From: Roseburia hominis
Lineage (GTDB): Bacteria; Bacillota; Clostridia; Lachnospirales; Lachnospiraceae
Length of the DNA stretch: 64,000 nt
Direction of reading: 5' to 3'
NCBI GenBank assembly: GCA_021771815.1
Contig: JAETOE010000004.1
Location: 1 to 64,000, forward strand
The notes beneath the pieces were generated by a model, which saw only the letters and a program-made list of their open reading frames with translations, did no database searches and was not told the origin of the DNA. Made by a program: the position numbers and the translations under genes. Of this stretch, positions 7,902 to 17,118 are shown piece after piece. Positions within the stretch are counted from its first letter, which is position 1; each line of letters opens with the position of its first letter.

Positions 7902-9238
7902 TGGAAAAGTATGCCTATCTTATGCTTGTATTTCATCTGCTGGAAATATACTGCTGTATCTGGATGTTCCAATCCTTTGCCGTAAAACGAAAGGGGGATA
8001 AGAGATTTATTACATTTGTCTATGTCATTGCATTATGCTGTGTGGAATGGGCGATTACAAATGTGCTTTATGAAAACCTTCAAGTGAAGGCGATTGTAAT
8101 AATAGGTGTTTTATCATTTGCAATGTATCGGCTGTTTTTGATCCGTTACACAAAGGCGCTGGTTTTATCCATGCTGTTTTATGGAGTGGTTCTGGTGGCG
8201 GATTATATGGAGCTTGTTGTAATGGGAACCGTTTTCCCCGGAAAATTCTGGAACCTGTCAAATGGAGTTATCTTTTTCGCGACCCGTGTGACCAATATTG
8301 TATTGGCATACGGCATGTCTTTTTGTATCAAAAAAATGCTCGGGAGTAAGACGACGGATTTTTTTACGGTCAAAGAATGGTACGCTCTGGCAGCAATTTC
8401 ATTGATAACCATATTTTCGGTTATTACGATCACGCTGCAAACAGATTGGCTGAATTATGCAAGCCAGTCGATTACCGTTGATTTCTTTCATATTCATATT
8501 GCAGCGGGGATACTGTGCATTAATTTTATCGGGTATTACCTGATTCACAGTATTGCGGAACGAGAAATAGAATTAAGGGAATATGCGGTTTTCCGTGAAA
8601 GGGTCAAGAATGAGACGGCAATGTACCGTTCCGTTTCCGAAAATCTGGAAAAGCAAAGAAAAAGAACGCACGAATACAAAAATCAGCTTGCCGCGATCAG
8701 TGCGCTTGCGGCTGAGGGAGCCTATCAGGAACTCGGGGCATATATTGAGAAAATAGAGACAACGCTGCAGCACAGAATGGATGTGGTGGATACCAATCAT
8801 GTCATTGTAAACGCAATTCTGAACACAAAATACCGTGAGGCGGTAAGTAAAGGCATTGTGTTCGTTCTGAAGGTGAATGATCTGTCGGCGTTAAAGATGG
8901 AGGAGGAAGATATTGTTGTCATTCTTTCCAATCTGTTGAGCAATGCTCTGGAAGCCTGCGAACGGTGTGAAGACAAACTGATCAAGCTGAAATTCGTGCT
9001 GGAAAACGGACAGGCTGTTATTTCCGTAAAAAACAGTATGGCGGCGGAGCCGGTCGTGGAAAACGGCGCATTGCTGACATCAAAGACAAAAGATACATAC
9101 GAGCATGGCGTAGGGATTTTGAATGTGGTGGAAACCGTCGAAAAGTGCGGCGGCAGATACATGGTCGATTATGGAGAGGGAAGCTTTCAATTTTCGATTT
9201 TGATACCCAATGATGAAGGAGGAGAACAGGGAAAATGA
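7898..9238 (+). CDS. GHKL sensor histidine kinase (AgrC-like)
   Basis: The 446-residue protein starts with about 210 residues of hydrophobic segments, consistent with six or seven membrane helices. A coiled linker and an atypical H-box, KRTHEYKNQLAAIS, with H258 as the probable phosphorylated histidine, follow. A GHKL ATPase domain comes next, with an N-box (ILSNLLSNALEACERC) and a glycine motif (EHGVGILNVVE). This is the architecture of peptide-sensing kinases of the AgrC/ComD type that pair with LytTR regulators, and the partner gene is directly upstream. No AgrB or obvious signal-peptide gene is in the window, so the ligand is unknown. LemA follows 15 bp downstream. Confidence 0.92.
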   Translation: MMEKYAYLMLVFHLLEIYCCIWMFQSFAVKRKGDKRFITFVYVIALCCVEWAITNVLYENLQVKAIVIIGVLSFAMYRLFLIRYTKALVLSMLFYGVVLVADYMELVVMGTVFPGKFWNLSNGVIFFATRVTNIVLAYGMSFCIKKMLGSKTTDFFTVKEWYALAAISLITIFSVITITLQTDWLNYASQSITVDFFHIHIAAGILCINFIGYYLIHSIAEREIELREYAVFRERVKNETAMYRSVSENLEKQRKRTHEYKNQLAAISALAAEGAYQELGAYIEKIETTLQHRMDVVDTNHVIVNAILNTKYREAVSKGIVFVLKVNDLSALKMEEEDIVVILSNLLSNALEACERCEDKLIKLKFVLENGQAVISVKNSMAAEPVVENGALLTSKTKDTYEHGVGILNVVETVEKCGGRYMVDYGEGSFQFSILIPNDEGGEQGK

Positions 9239-9253
9239 AAAGGAGGGACAGGG

Positions 9254-9790
9254 GTGGCAATTATAATCGTATTGCTTGTGTGCGCACTGTGCATTGTCTA
9301 TGCCATATCCACAGGTAACCGCTTCAAACAGCTTCACATCAAAATACAGGAGGCGCAGGCAGACATCGAGGTGGCGCTGATCAAGCGCTATGATGTGCTG
9401 ACGCAGTCCCTTGACGCGATAAAAGGATATATAGAGCACGAAGAAAAACTGATGTTAGAACTGATCAGGGCAAGAAACGGCATGACGACAGCACAGACAC
9501 AGGCTGTTCTTGATAATCAGGAACAGGTGCTTCGGAATGTCAGAATCGTAGGGGAGGCATATCCGCAGCTCTATTCCAGTGAATTATATAAAAACCTGCA
9601 GGCACAGATTACGGAAACAAACGAGCATCTTGCCGCGTCCAAAAGACTCTATCATGCAAATGTATCTTTATATAATCAGGCGATTGCCGTGTTTCCGGAA
9701 AGTGTGATCGCAGGTATGACAGGAAACCGCCCCGCAGAGTTTTTGAGGGATGAAAATGCAGAGGCGAAAAAGGAGATACGTTTGAGATGA
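9254..9790 (+). CDS. lemA: LemA family membrane-anchored protein
   Basis: This 178-residue protein begins with one membrane helix (residues 2-18). A long helical bundle follows with the LemA-family run NRFKQLHIKIQEAQADIEVA, then KRYDVL and LYHANVSLYNQ. The start is GTG at 9254, behind AGGAGGG at 9241-9247. LemA proteins are anchored by the N-terminal helix and display a helical bundle; their biochemical role is unsettled, although they are often encoded next to TPM-domain or DUF3137 proteins. The gene follows the kinase closely and overlaps the DUF3137 gene by four bases, so this pair appears to be the output of the LytTR two-component system. Confidence 0.9.
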   Translation: MAIIIVLLVCALCIVYAISTGNRFKQLHIKIQEAQADIEVALIKRYDVLTQSLDAIKGYIEHEEKLMLELIRARNGMTTAQTQAVLDNQEQVLRNVRIVGEAYPQLYSSELYKNLQAQITETNEHLAASKRLYHANVSLYNQAIAVFPESVIAGMTGNRPAEFLRDENAEAKKEIRLR

Positions 9791-10629
9791 GCAGTAATTG
9801 GAAAAAGGATTTGGATGAAAGTCTGCGAATTGTGAAAAATGGATTCCTGACAGGAGATACGCATACAGAGTTTCGTTTTTCGTCCGAACAGGACGATCCA
9901 AATGCCGAGGTCAAAAACGCTTTAAAAAAGAAAAGGCTGTATGCTTTTGCATTTGTTTTTTTACTGGTATCTGGCAGGATCATCGGGGTCGTGGAGGAGG
10001 GAATCTGGCGTCTGCTCCGTATTCCGGTTCATGGTACGACCTCGATGCTGATCCGCTACGAGAAGAACGGAAAAGCCTGCGCTTTTTCGAATCTTATGCT
10101 GACGAGGAGAGAAAAGGATCATAATGACAGATACTGCGACAAAGCGGTGTTCGTCGGACAGGCGTATATGCTGCGCTATAAGTCCAACATGCAGGGAACT
10201 GTGCGCATAATGACAACGACGCAGTGGATGGGAAAGGAACGTCTGGACGGATTTAAGAAACAGGATATGGACCGGGAAGAAAAGATAGAGACGGAGAATG
10301 AGGTTTTTAACGGGCAGTTCGATGTGTACGCCACGGATGCGCATACGGCTTTTTATGTGGTCACACCGATAGTTATGGAGCGGCTTCTGGCAATGAAAGC
10401 GAAATACGGAAGCTTCGGTGTGGCGGTGAGCGGAGGCGAGATCGTCATAGCGCTGTGCAGCGGCTATTGTCTGTTTGAGCCGCCGGAGAGCTATCAGGAG
10501 ATCGAGAATATTTCGGTGGAGAATTCCAAGGATGAGATACAACAGATGCTGTTGTTTGCGCAGCTGCTTGAGGACACGGTCAATGGCAGGACGGATTCTG
10601 ATTCCACCTTGACAAACGGAAGACGATAA
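9787..10629 (+). CDS. DUF3137-like membrane protein
   Basis: The product has 280 residues, with a hydrophobic segment near residues 50-70. The C-terminal half carries the DUF3137 pattern: NEVFNGQFDVYATDAHTAFY, then a stretch reading roughly tP-x-x-MERLL and a strand ending YCLFEPP. DUF3137 proteins often sit beside LemA, as here, and have no established activity. The N-terminal part is less conserved. Start 9787 overlaps the LemA stop in an ATGA arrangement. The stop codon lies at the beginning of the second copy of the terminator repeat. It probably works in the same membrane-associated process as LemA. Confidence 0.78.
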   Translation: MSSNWKKDLDESLRIVKNGFLTGDTHTEFRFSSEQDDPNAEVKNALKKKRLYAFAFVFLLVSGRIIGVVEEGIWRLLRIPVHGTTSMLIRYEKNGKACAFSNLMLTRREKDHNDRYCDKAVFVGQAYMLRYKSNMQGTVRIMTTTQWMGKERLDGFKKQDMDREEKIETENEVFNGQFDVYATDAHTAFYVVTPIVMERLLAMKAKYGSFGVAVSGGEIVIALCSGYCLFEPPESYQEIENISVENSKDEIQQMLLFAQLLEDTVNGRTDSDSTLTNGRR

Positions 10630-10698
10630 TGTTAGAATATCTATCGGAAAAGAGCGTTAGCATATTATATTCGTATAATCTGCTGGTGCTCTTTTTTT
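10620..10698 (+). repeat. Repeat R copy 2, containing a terminator
   Basis: This is the second copy of the block at 6938-7014. The hairpin (AGAGC 10651-10655 with GCTCT 10688-10692) is followed by seven T residues to 10698. It ends the LytTR/kinase/LemA/DUF3137 operon. The repeat begins inside the last codons of the DUF3137 gene, so the two copies bracket the cassette. Confidence 0.85.
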
Positions 10699-10866
10699 AT
10701 GCGCAGGTTCGCAAATGGAAATTTACTGCTGACGCAGTATGCGGACCGCGCGGCGAGCAGGGAGAAAAATCTTCCCTACTCGATTGAAACAGGAAATATT
10801 GCGCTGGGTCAGATCATCAACAGGAAAATGAACGATTCAGGCGGAAAGGGGAGTTCGATAAAATGA
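10699..10866 (+). pseudogene. 55-codon remnant upstream of yitT-like gene
   Basis: An open frame of 55 codons follows the terminator T-run directly and ends in TGA 10864-10866, overlapping the ATG of the next gene at 10863. Its residues (for example LPYSIETGNIALGQIINRKM) look like real protein and not random sequence. The ATG at 10699 has no ribosome site, only a T-run before it. The simplest reading is the 3' end of a gene whose 5' part was lost when the upstream cassette or repeat arrived. The parent family was not recognised. Confidence 0.4.
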
Positions 10867-11747
10867 AAAAGACGAATGAAACCGAATTGGCAAAGCAGTT
10901 ATTCTGGGAAGTGGTCGGAAGTATTTTTATTGCGGTGGGAATCTATAATTTTGCGGTGCAGGCGGGATTTCCGATGACGGGATTTTCCGGTATCTCGATC
11001 ATACTGTATCGGCTTTGGAATGTGCCGATCGGTTTGTCCACCATCCTGCTCAATATTCCGGTGGCGCTGTTGTGCTACCGTCTGCTGGGGCGGCAGTTCT
11101 TCATCAGCTCCCTGCGCTGTATGGTAATTTCTTCGGTCATGATAGACTATATTGCGCCGTTGTTTCCGGTCTATGACGGGGACCGCCTGCTTGCGGCACT
11201 CTGTACAGGCGTATTTGCAGGTCTGGGGTATGCGGTCATCTATATGAGAAATTCCTCGACGGGCGGCGCGGACTTCATTATCATGGCGGTGAAAGCATGG
11301 AAACCCTACTGGTCGGTGGGGAAAATCGCCTTTGTCTCCGATGTGCTCATTATTCTTCTGGGAGGCTTTTTGCTCCGTGATGTTGACGGTATGATTTACG
11401 GAATGATCGTGAGTTTCCTGCTCGCGGTCGTTGTAGATAAGCTGATGTACGGAATCAATGCGGGCAAGATGACGCTGATCGTGACAGAACACGGGAAAGA
11501 AATCTGCGGTGTGATCGACGACTGCTGTGAACGCGGCTCTACGATTCTAAAAGGACAGGGCGGCTACTGCGGGGATGAGAAGCAGGTCGTTATGTGCGCC
11601 TGCAGCAATAAGGATATGTATCTGGTACAGCATGCCGTAAAGGAAGCCGATCCGGAGGCGTTCATGATCGTACTTGAATCGAATGAGGTGCATGGGGAAG
11701 GCTTCCGAATGGTGCAGATCGGGGAGAACGCGTCATGTCGGGAATGA
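10863..11747 (+). CDS. YitT family membrane protein (DUF161/DUF2179)
   Basis: The 294-residue protein has about five or six N-terminal membrane helices with the YitT-type run NFAVQAGFPMTGFSGISIIL and the conserved loop RNSSTGGADFIIMAVK. A soluble C-terminal DUF2179 domain (about residues 205-285) follows, including GSTILKGQGGY and VVMCACSNKDMYLVQ. YitT proteins are widespread in Firmicutes and their substrate is not established. GGAAAGGGGAG at about 10843-10853 serves as ribosome site. It stands alone after the remnant and before an unrelated acetyltransferase. Confidence 0.9.
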   Translation: MKKTNETELAKQLFWEVVGSIFIAVGIYNFAVQAGFPMTGFSGISIILYRLWNVPIGLSTILLNIPVALLCYRLLGRQFFISSLRCMVISSVMIDYIAPLFPVYDGDRLLAALCTGVFAGLGYAVIYMRNSSTGGADFIIMAVKAWKPYWSVGKIAFVSDVLIILLGGFLLRDVDGMIYGMIVSFLLAVVVDKLMYGINAGKMTLIVTEHGKEICGVIDDCCERGSTILKGQGGYCGDEKQVVMCACSNKDMYLVQHAVKEADPEAFMIVLESNEVHGEGFRMVQIGENASCRE

Positions 11748-11874
11748 TGCGTCTGTGACGCGGATAAGAAGAAAGGACTATCATTTCAGCATATTTTGTG
11801 ATACTATGGTATCTGTTGATGGTAAAAAAGGACCAGGGCGATAGAGCGCCGTTTGCGCGGCAGAATGTGAGGAA

Positions 11875-12396
11875 ATGATGCTGAAATTGGAGCGGTTGAC
11901 AGCAGAGGATTTTGAGGTAGTGTGGAACATTATGGAGGAGAGTTTTCCTGTGGATGAACGAAGAAACCGCAGGGGGCAGGAGGAAGTTCTGAAAAACCCA
12001 TATTATCACCTCTATGGTTATCGTCAGAGAAAGGAAATTGTGGCGTTTCTGGCGGTATGGGAGTTCGACGTGTTTACGTTTATAGAACATTTTGCCGTAA
12101 AGCAGACATACCGCAACGGCGGACTGGGAGCGGAACTGTTAGGACAGCTTTTGGAGCGGAATCATCTTCCGGTGATCCTGGAAGCGGAGCCGCCGCTCGG
12201 GGAACTGCAGGAGCGCAGAATCCGCTTCTATGAGAGAAACGGTTTTGTGCTCAACCCGTATGAGTATGTGCAGCCCGCTATGAGTGCGGAGGGAAAGAAG
12301 ATTCCGCTTGGTATCATGTCCTATCCGAGACGTCTTTCGGTGGGAGAGTATGAGACGATGCGCGATATTCTCTACCGCATTGTGTATCATGTATAA
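11875..12396 (+). CDS. GNAT family N-acetyltransferase
   Basis: This is a 173-residue GNAT-fold protein. Residues 1-20 form the first strand and helix (LERLTAEDFEVVWNIMEESF). The acetyl-CoA-binding motif A region is IEHFAVKQTYRNGGLGAELL, with the Q/R-x-x-G-x-G/A pattern seen as R-N-G-G-L-G. The C-terminal strand reads FYERNGFVLNPYEYVQPAM. The acceptor substrate cannot be predicted. GTGAGGAA directly before the double ATG at 11875 gives the start. It is convergent with the exonuclease III gene, whose stop is only six bases away. Confidence 0.85.
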   Translation: MMLKLERLTAEDFEVVWNIMEESFPVDERRNRRGQEEVLKNPYYHLYGYRQRKEIVAFLAVWEFDVFTFIEHFAVKQTYRNGGLGAELLGQLLERNHLPVILEAEPPLGELQERRIRFYERNGFVLNPYEYVQPAMSAEGKKIPLGIMSYPRRLSVGEYETMRDILYRIVYHV

Positions 12397-12401
12397 ATAA
12401 A

Positions 12402-13157
12402 TCAGAGTGCAATCGTAAGTTCCACCGGGCAGTGATCGGAGCCGGATATGTCCGTGTGGATTTTGGCATCCGTCAGCTTTTCATCCAGTGCGGCGGAAGT
12501 GATGAAATAGTCGATACGCCATCCGGCGTTCTTTTCTCTTGCCTTGAAGCGGTAGGACCACCAGGAATAAACGCCCTCCGTGTCGGGATAGAAATGCCGG
12601 AAGGTATCGGTAAAGCCCGCGTTTAACAGGGCGGTCATCTTTTCGCGTTCCTCGTCGGTGAACCCGGCGTTTTTGCGGTTCGTCTTCGGATTTTTTAAAT
12701 CAATCTCTTCGTGTGCAACATTTAAGTCGCCGCAGAGAATCAGCGGCTTTTTCGCATCAAGCGCTTTTAGGTAAGCGCGGAAATCATCTTCCCATTTCAT
12801 ACGGTAGGGCAGTCTTGCGAGTTCATTCTGGGAATTGGGCGTATAGCACGTCACCATATAAAAATCTTCGTATTCCAGAGTAATCACGCGGCCTTCTGTA
12901 TCGTGTTCGGGAATGCCGATGCCATAGTATACAGACAGAGGTTCCCGTTTTGTGAAAATCGCAGTGCCGGAGTAGCCTTTTTTCTCGGCGTAATTCCAGT
13001 ACGCGTGATAGCCCTCCGGCGCAAAATCAATCTGTCCTTCCTGCAGCTTTGTCTCCTGCAGGCAGAAGAAATCTGCGTCCGCAGCGGTAAAAAAATCCAT
13101 GAACCCCTTTTGCATACAGGCGCGTATTCCGTTGACATTCCATGAGATTAGCTTCAT
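12402..13157 (-). CDS. xth: Exodeoxyribonuclease III (AP endonuclease)
   Basis: The 251-residue protein matches ExoA/Xth along its length and acts in base-excision repair, cutting abasic sites and removing 3' blocks with Mg2+. Visible active-site motifs are WNVNGIRA (Asn), FFCLQETKL (metal-binding Glu), [21 protein letters not shown] (catalytic Asp and Asn), WRIDYF and GSDHCPVEL (catalytic His). Start 13157 follows AAGAAAGG on the minus strand. Nothing looks abnormal. Confidence 0.96.
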   Translation of the reverse strand: MKLISWNVNGIRACMQKGFMDFFTAADADFFCLQETKLQEGQIDFAPEGYHAYWNYAEKKGYSGTAIFTKREPLSVYYGIGIPEHDTEGRVITLEYEDFYMVTCYTPNSQNELARLPYRMKWEDDFRAYLKALDAKKPLILCGDLNVAHEEIDLKNPKTNRKNAGFTDEEREKMTALLNAGFTDTFRHFYPDTEGVYSWWSYRFKAREKNAGWRIDYFITSAALDEKLTDAKIHTDISGSDHCPVELTIAL

Positions 13158-13297
13158 AATAATAGTACCTTTCTTATTTAGATTGTTCCTGATCAGATCG
13201 TTCCAGGAAACTGTTTCAGATTGTACTTAGAATAGCATTTCCATAAGAAAAAAGAAAGAGGAAAATCATTGTGAAGCCAGAGGAAGGAGGAAATGCG

Positions 13298-14053
13298 ATG
13301 CCCACATGGAACCCGTGGCACGGCTGTATTAAGCTTGGTTCCGGCTGTAATCACTGCTATGTCTACCGCAGGGATGCGGAATTCGGAAAAGATGCGTCAA
13401 AAATTAAAAAGACAGCCAAGTTCGACCTTCCGGTGCAGAAGAACCGCAGGGGAGCCTATAAGCTTTTGCCGGAGGAAGAGCCGGTCTATGTGTGCATGAG
13501 CTCCGATTTTTTCCTGAAAGCGGCAGACGAATGGAGGAAGGATGCATGGGCGATGATGAGAGAGCGCGCCGATCTTTCGTTCGTGATCGTCACAAAGCGC
13601 ATCCACCGATTTAAGGTATCGCTCCCCGAGGATTGGGGCGAGGGGTACGAGAATGTGACGGTGATGTGTTCGGCAGAGAATCAGAGCCGGGCAGACGATC
13701 GGATACCGGAATTGCTGGCGCTTCCCATCCGGCATAAGGCGGTTCTTCTCGAGCCGATGCTTGGGCGTATTCAGATAGAAGCATACTTAAAGAGCGGGCA
13801 GATCGAGCGCGTCGTCTGCGGCGGCGAGACGGGAGAGGATGCAAGAGTCTGTGATTTCGCATGGGTACTTGACGCGATGAACCAGTGCGTGAAGTATGAC
13901 GTGCCGTTTCAATTCAAACAGACGGGAACGTTCTTTAAAAAGGGAGAGAAAGTGTACCGTATCGAAGAGGACAACCAGAAGCAGCAGGCAAAGCGGGCAG
14001 GCGTGGATTTTGGGCAGGGCAGTGAGAAAACGGCAGGTGAGAAAGAATTATGA
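13298..14053 (+). CDS. DUF5131 (Gp37/Gp68-like) protein
   Basis: This 251-residue protein begins with the family signature TWNPWHGCIKLGSGCNHCYV, with cysteines spaced C-x6-C-x2-C. The conserved CSAENQSRADDR and LLEPMLGRI follow, then GGETGEDARVCDFAWV. DUF5131 proteins were first named from phage genes (Gp37/Gp68) but are common on bacterial chromosomes; the cysteine cluster suggests a metal or iron-sulfur site, and no function is established. The start at 13298 is used because AGGAAGGAGG at 13281-13290 is correctly spaced. The stop overlaps the ATG of the following gene, so the two products may act together. Confidence 0.85.
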   Translation: MPTWNPWHGCIKLGSGCNHCYVYRRDAEFGKDASKIKKTAKFDLPVQKNRRGAYKLLPEEEPVYVCMSSDFFLKAADEWRKDAWAMMRERADLSFVIVTKRIHRFKVSLPEDWGEGYENVTVMCSAENQSRADDRIPELLALPIRHKAVLLEPMLGRIQIEAYLKSGQIERVVCGGETGEDARVCDFAWVLDAMNQCVKYDVPFQFKQTGTFFKKGEKVYRIEEDNQKQQAKRAGVDFGQGSEKTAGEKEL

Positions 14054-15657
14054 AAACCGAGTTGAAAATAGAGCCAGGGAAGACGCTGCTTGCCGCGCTT
14101 AGGGAGCAGCGGATCTATATTGACGCGCCCTGCGGCGGAAACGGGAACTGCGGCAGATGCAGGGTACGTTTTTTTAAGGATATGCCGCAGCCGACGGAGA
14201 AGGAGAAGCGTTTTCTTTCGGAAACGGAGCTCGCGGAGGGAATACGGCTTGCCTGCGCAGCGCATCCGCCGGGGAAATATACCGTTGAAGTGTTGTTCCA
14301 GAGAGAAGAAGAGATGGCTGTGCTCGTCGGAGAAGAATTTACAGGGAAAAGAATGACAGGGCGGACGGCAGGCTATGGCGCTGCAATCGATATCGGTACG
14401 ACGACGCTTGCGGCTTCGCTGCTTGATCCCGCAAGCGGCAGGAGAATTGCCACTGCTTTTTCGGTCAACCATCAGCGCGCTTATGGAGCGGATGTGATTT
14501 CGCGCATTCAGGCGGCGTGCGACGGGGCGAAAGAGGCATTGAAGCAAAGCATCTGTGCGGATATCGGGGAACTGCTAAGACAGCTTACGAAGAAAGCGGG
14601 AATTCCCGCGGAGGCGGTAAGTGAAATTGTCATCGCGGGAAATACGACGATGTGCCATCTGCTGCGCGGCTTATCCTGCGCGGGACTGGGCGCGGCGCCG
14701 TTTGTGCCGGAGGATATTTCCCTTTGGGAGGGAAGTGTAAAAGAGTTTCCGGGACTGTCGGGATGGAATGCGCGGATGACGATCCTGCCGGGAGTATCGG
14801 CGTTTGTAGGTGCGGATATTGTCGCCGGAATCTATGGAAGCGGAATGGATCTAAAGGAGTCGAACCTGTTTCTGGATATCGGAACGAACGGGGAGATGGC
14901 GATCGGGGGAAGAGAAGGATTTCTTGTGACTTCCGCAGCCGCAGGTCCGGTGTTCGAGGGCGGAAATATTGAGTGCGGCGTGCCAAGCGTGACGGGAGCT
15001 GTCGCCGGGATATCACTTGCGCTTGTAAACAGCGAAAAGAATGACGGAGATAGACAAAACGAGGATGAGGCAGAAGAGGACGACAGACAGGCGCTATGCC
15101 TGGTGATGACCGGATGCACGATCATCGGCGGGGCGGCAGCAGAGCATTTGGACAGCAATGCGCCTATCGGATTCTGCGGCACTGGAATCATTGACGTGAT
15201 GGGAGAACTGGTGCGCCTCGGGTTAGTCGATGAGAATGGAACGCTGGACGAACCGTGGTTCGATGCAGGGGTAACGCTTGCAGACGGGAAGCTGCGGTTT
15301 TCGCAGGCAGATATCCGCCAGGTTCAGATGGGGAAGTCTGCGATCCGGGCCGGCATTGAGACGCTGCTCGAAAAATCCGGGAAAGCAGATTTCGGGAAGG
15401 TCTGTGTGGCGGGCGGTTTTGGCAGCTATCTGAATGTGGAGCAGGCGATCCGCATAGGGATGTTCCCGAAAGAGTTTGCGGGGCGCGTGGAAATGATTGG
15501 AAACAGCGCGCTCGCCGGAGCGGAGAAGTTTCTTCTGGCAGACCGCAGAGCGGCGGCAGAGCGGATGGATCGAATCATACGGCAGACAACGGAAATCAAC
15601 CTTGCAATGGACGCGGGATTTAATGAACGCTATCTTTCTCATATGTTTTTTATATGA
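14050..15657 (+). CDS. Ferredoxin-fused ASKHA ATPase (corrinoid reactivase-like)
   Basis: The 535-residue protein has an N-terminal [2Fe-2S] ferredoxin domain with C28, C34, C37 and C69. A linker and a DUF4445/ASKHA ATPase domain follow, whose phosphate loops include AAIDIGTTTLAASLLDP and LFLDIGTNGEMAIGG. This architecture is that of RACE/RamA-type proteins that reductively reactivate corrinoid methyltransferases using ATP. No corrinoid protein or methyltransferase is encoded nearby. A short acidic insert (about residues 330-350, rich in D, E and N) interrupts the ATPase domain. It overlaps the DUF5131 stop by four bases, so translation is coupled. Confidence 0.9.
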   Translation: MKTELKIEPGKTLLAALREQRIYIDAPCGGNGNCGRCRVRFFKDMPQPTEKEKRFLSETELAEGIRLACAAHPPGKYTVEVLFQREEEMAVLVGEEFTGKRMTGRTAGYGAAIDIGTTTLAASLLDPASGRRIATAFSVNHQRAYGADVISRIQAACDGAKEALKQSICADIGELLRQLTKKAGIPAEAVSEIVIAGNTTMCHLLRGLSCAGLGAAPFVPEDISLWEGSVKEFPGLSGWNARMTILPGVSAFVGADIVAGIYGSGMDLKESNLFLDIGTNGEMAIGGREGFLVTSAAAGPVFEGGNIECGVPSVTGAVAGISLALVNSEKNDGDRQNEDEAEEDDRQALCLVMTGCTIIGGAAAEHLDSNAPIGFCGTGIIDVMGELVRLGLVDENGTLDEPWFDAGVTLADGKLRFSQADIRQVQMGKSAIRAGIETLLEKSGKADFGKVCVAGGFGSYLNVEQAIRIGMFPKEFAGRVEMIGNSALAGAEKFLLADRRAAAERMDRIIRQTTEINLAMDAGFNERYLSHMFFI

Positions 15658-15725
15658 GAAGAACTTGCGGCACCATTGAACATGCAAAGTTTTTTAAATG
15701 AAGGAGAACAGGAGGAGAACTCATA

Positions 15726-17087
15726 ATGGAACAGAAGAATGATTTTTTAGGTACCGAATCGATCGGGAAGTTATTGTGGAAAATGTCGGTTCCTGCGATT
15801 GCGGCGCAGCTTATCAATCTGCTCTACAATCTGGTGGACCGTATCTATATCGGACATATGCCGGGAGACGGCGCACTGGCGCTTACCGGAGTGGGCGTTT
15901 GTATGCCGATCATCATGATTGTGACGGCATTTGCAGCGTTGGTGAGCAACGGAGGTGCGCCGCGTGCGTCAATGGCGATGGGAAAGGGGGATTACGATGA
16001 GGCGGAAAAGATTCTCGGAAACAGCTTTGCGCTTCAGATTATCATTTCCGTGCTGCTCACAGTGCTTCTTCTCTTGTTTCACCGTCCGCTGCTTCTTATG
16101 TTCGGGGCGAGTGAGAATACGATTTCCTATGCGGCGTCTTATATGGGAATCTACGCACTCGGCACGATCTTCGTACAGCTCACGCTTGGCATGAATGCGT
16201 TCATCACGGCGCAGGGGTTTGCAAAGACGGGAATGTTAAGCGTTTTAATCGGTGCGGTGTGCAATATTATCCTGGACCCGATCTTAATCTACGGCTTTCA
16301 TATGGGTGTGCGCGGCGCGGCGGTGGCGACAATCGTCTCGCAGGCTGTTTCGACGGTGTGGGTGATTCAGTTTTTGACCGGGAAAAAGACGGTGTTAAAA
16401 ATACGCAGACAGAATTTAAAGCTTGAGTCAAAAGTAGTAATGCCAGGGCTTGCACTTGGGCTTGCACCGTTTATCATGCAGGCGAGCGAGAGCGTCATCA
16501 TCGTCTGCTTCAACTCCTCGTTGTTGAAGTACGGCGGGGATGTCGCCGTCGGCGCGATGACGATCTTATCAAGCGCGATGCAGTTTTCAATGCTGCCGAT
16601 GCAGGGACTCGGGCAGGGAGCGCAGCCGATTTCCAGCTACAACTACGGTGCGAAGAAGAAGGAACGCGTGAAGAAAACCTTTCGCCTGCTTCTGACGGTA
16701 AGCTTAAGTTACAGTGTGATCGTATGGCTGCTTATCATGCTGTTCCCGGAAATGTTCGCGAGGATTTTTGCTTCGGACGCCGGGCTGATCGCATATACGG
16801 GATGGGCGCTTCGTATCTATTGTGCGGCGATGGGAATCTTCGGAGCGCAGATTGCCTGTCAGATGACTTTTATTTCGCTGGGAAATGCGCTGGCTTCGAT
16901 TATGGTAGCGGTCATGCGTAAATTTATCCTGCTTCTGCCGCTCATTTATCTTCTGCCGCAGTTGATTTCGAACCAGGTCATGGCGGTATATCTGGCGGAG
17001 CCGGTCGCTGACGTGCTGGCAGTGACATTTACGGTGATCCTGTTCTATTTCCAGTTTAAAAAGTCGTTGAAGAAGATCGACGAATAG
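15726..17087 (+). CDS. MATE family efflux transporter
   Basis: This 453-residue membrane protein shows the two-fold MatE architecture of about 12 helices. The N-terminal half has KMSVPAIAAQLINLLYNLVD and GMNAFITAQGF, and the second half has PMQGLGQGAQPISSYNYGAK. MATE proteins export drugs or metabolites using Na+ or H+ gradients; the substrate here is unknown. The start at 15726 lies behind AGGAGGAG with a short spacer. It is a single gene between the ASKHA operon and the promoter of the Hpt operon. Confidence 0.93.
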   Translation: MEQKNDFLGTESIGKLLWKMSVPAIAAQLINLLYNLVDRIYIGHMPGDGALALTGVGVCMPIIMIVTAFAALVSNGGAPRASMAMGKGDYDEAEKILGNSFALQIIISVLLTVLLLLFHRPLLLMFGASENTISYAASYMGIYALGTIFVQLTLGMNAFITAQGFAKTGMLSVLIGAVCNIILDPILIYGFHMGVRGAAVATIVSQAVSTVWVIQFLTGKKTVLKIRRQNLKLESKVVMPGLALGLAPFIMQASESVIIVCFNSSLLKYGGDVAVGAMTILSSAMQFSMLPMQGLGQGAQPISSYNYGAKKKERVKKTFRLLLTVSLSYSVIVWLLIMLFPEMFARIFASDAGLIAYTGWALRIYCAAMGIFGAQIACQMTFISLGNALASIMVAVMRKFILLLPLIYLLPQLISNQVMAVYLAEPVADVLAVTFTVILFYFQFKKSLKKIDE

Positions 17088-17118
17088 GACTTTTTTACTA
17101 TGATTTCCCGCTGCAGTA

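Noticed and set aside
13298-14053. Prophage remnant, because DUF5131 was first named in phages
   Set aside because: No integrase, structural or lysis gene is nearby, and the neighbours are ordinary metabolic genes.
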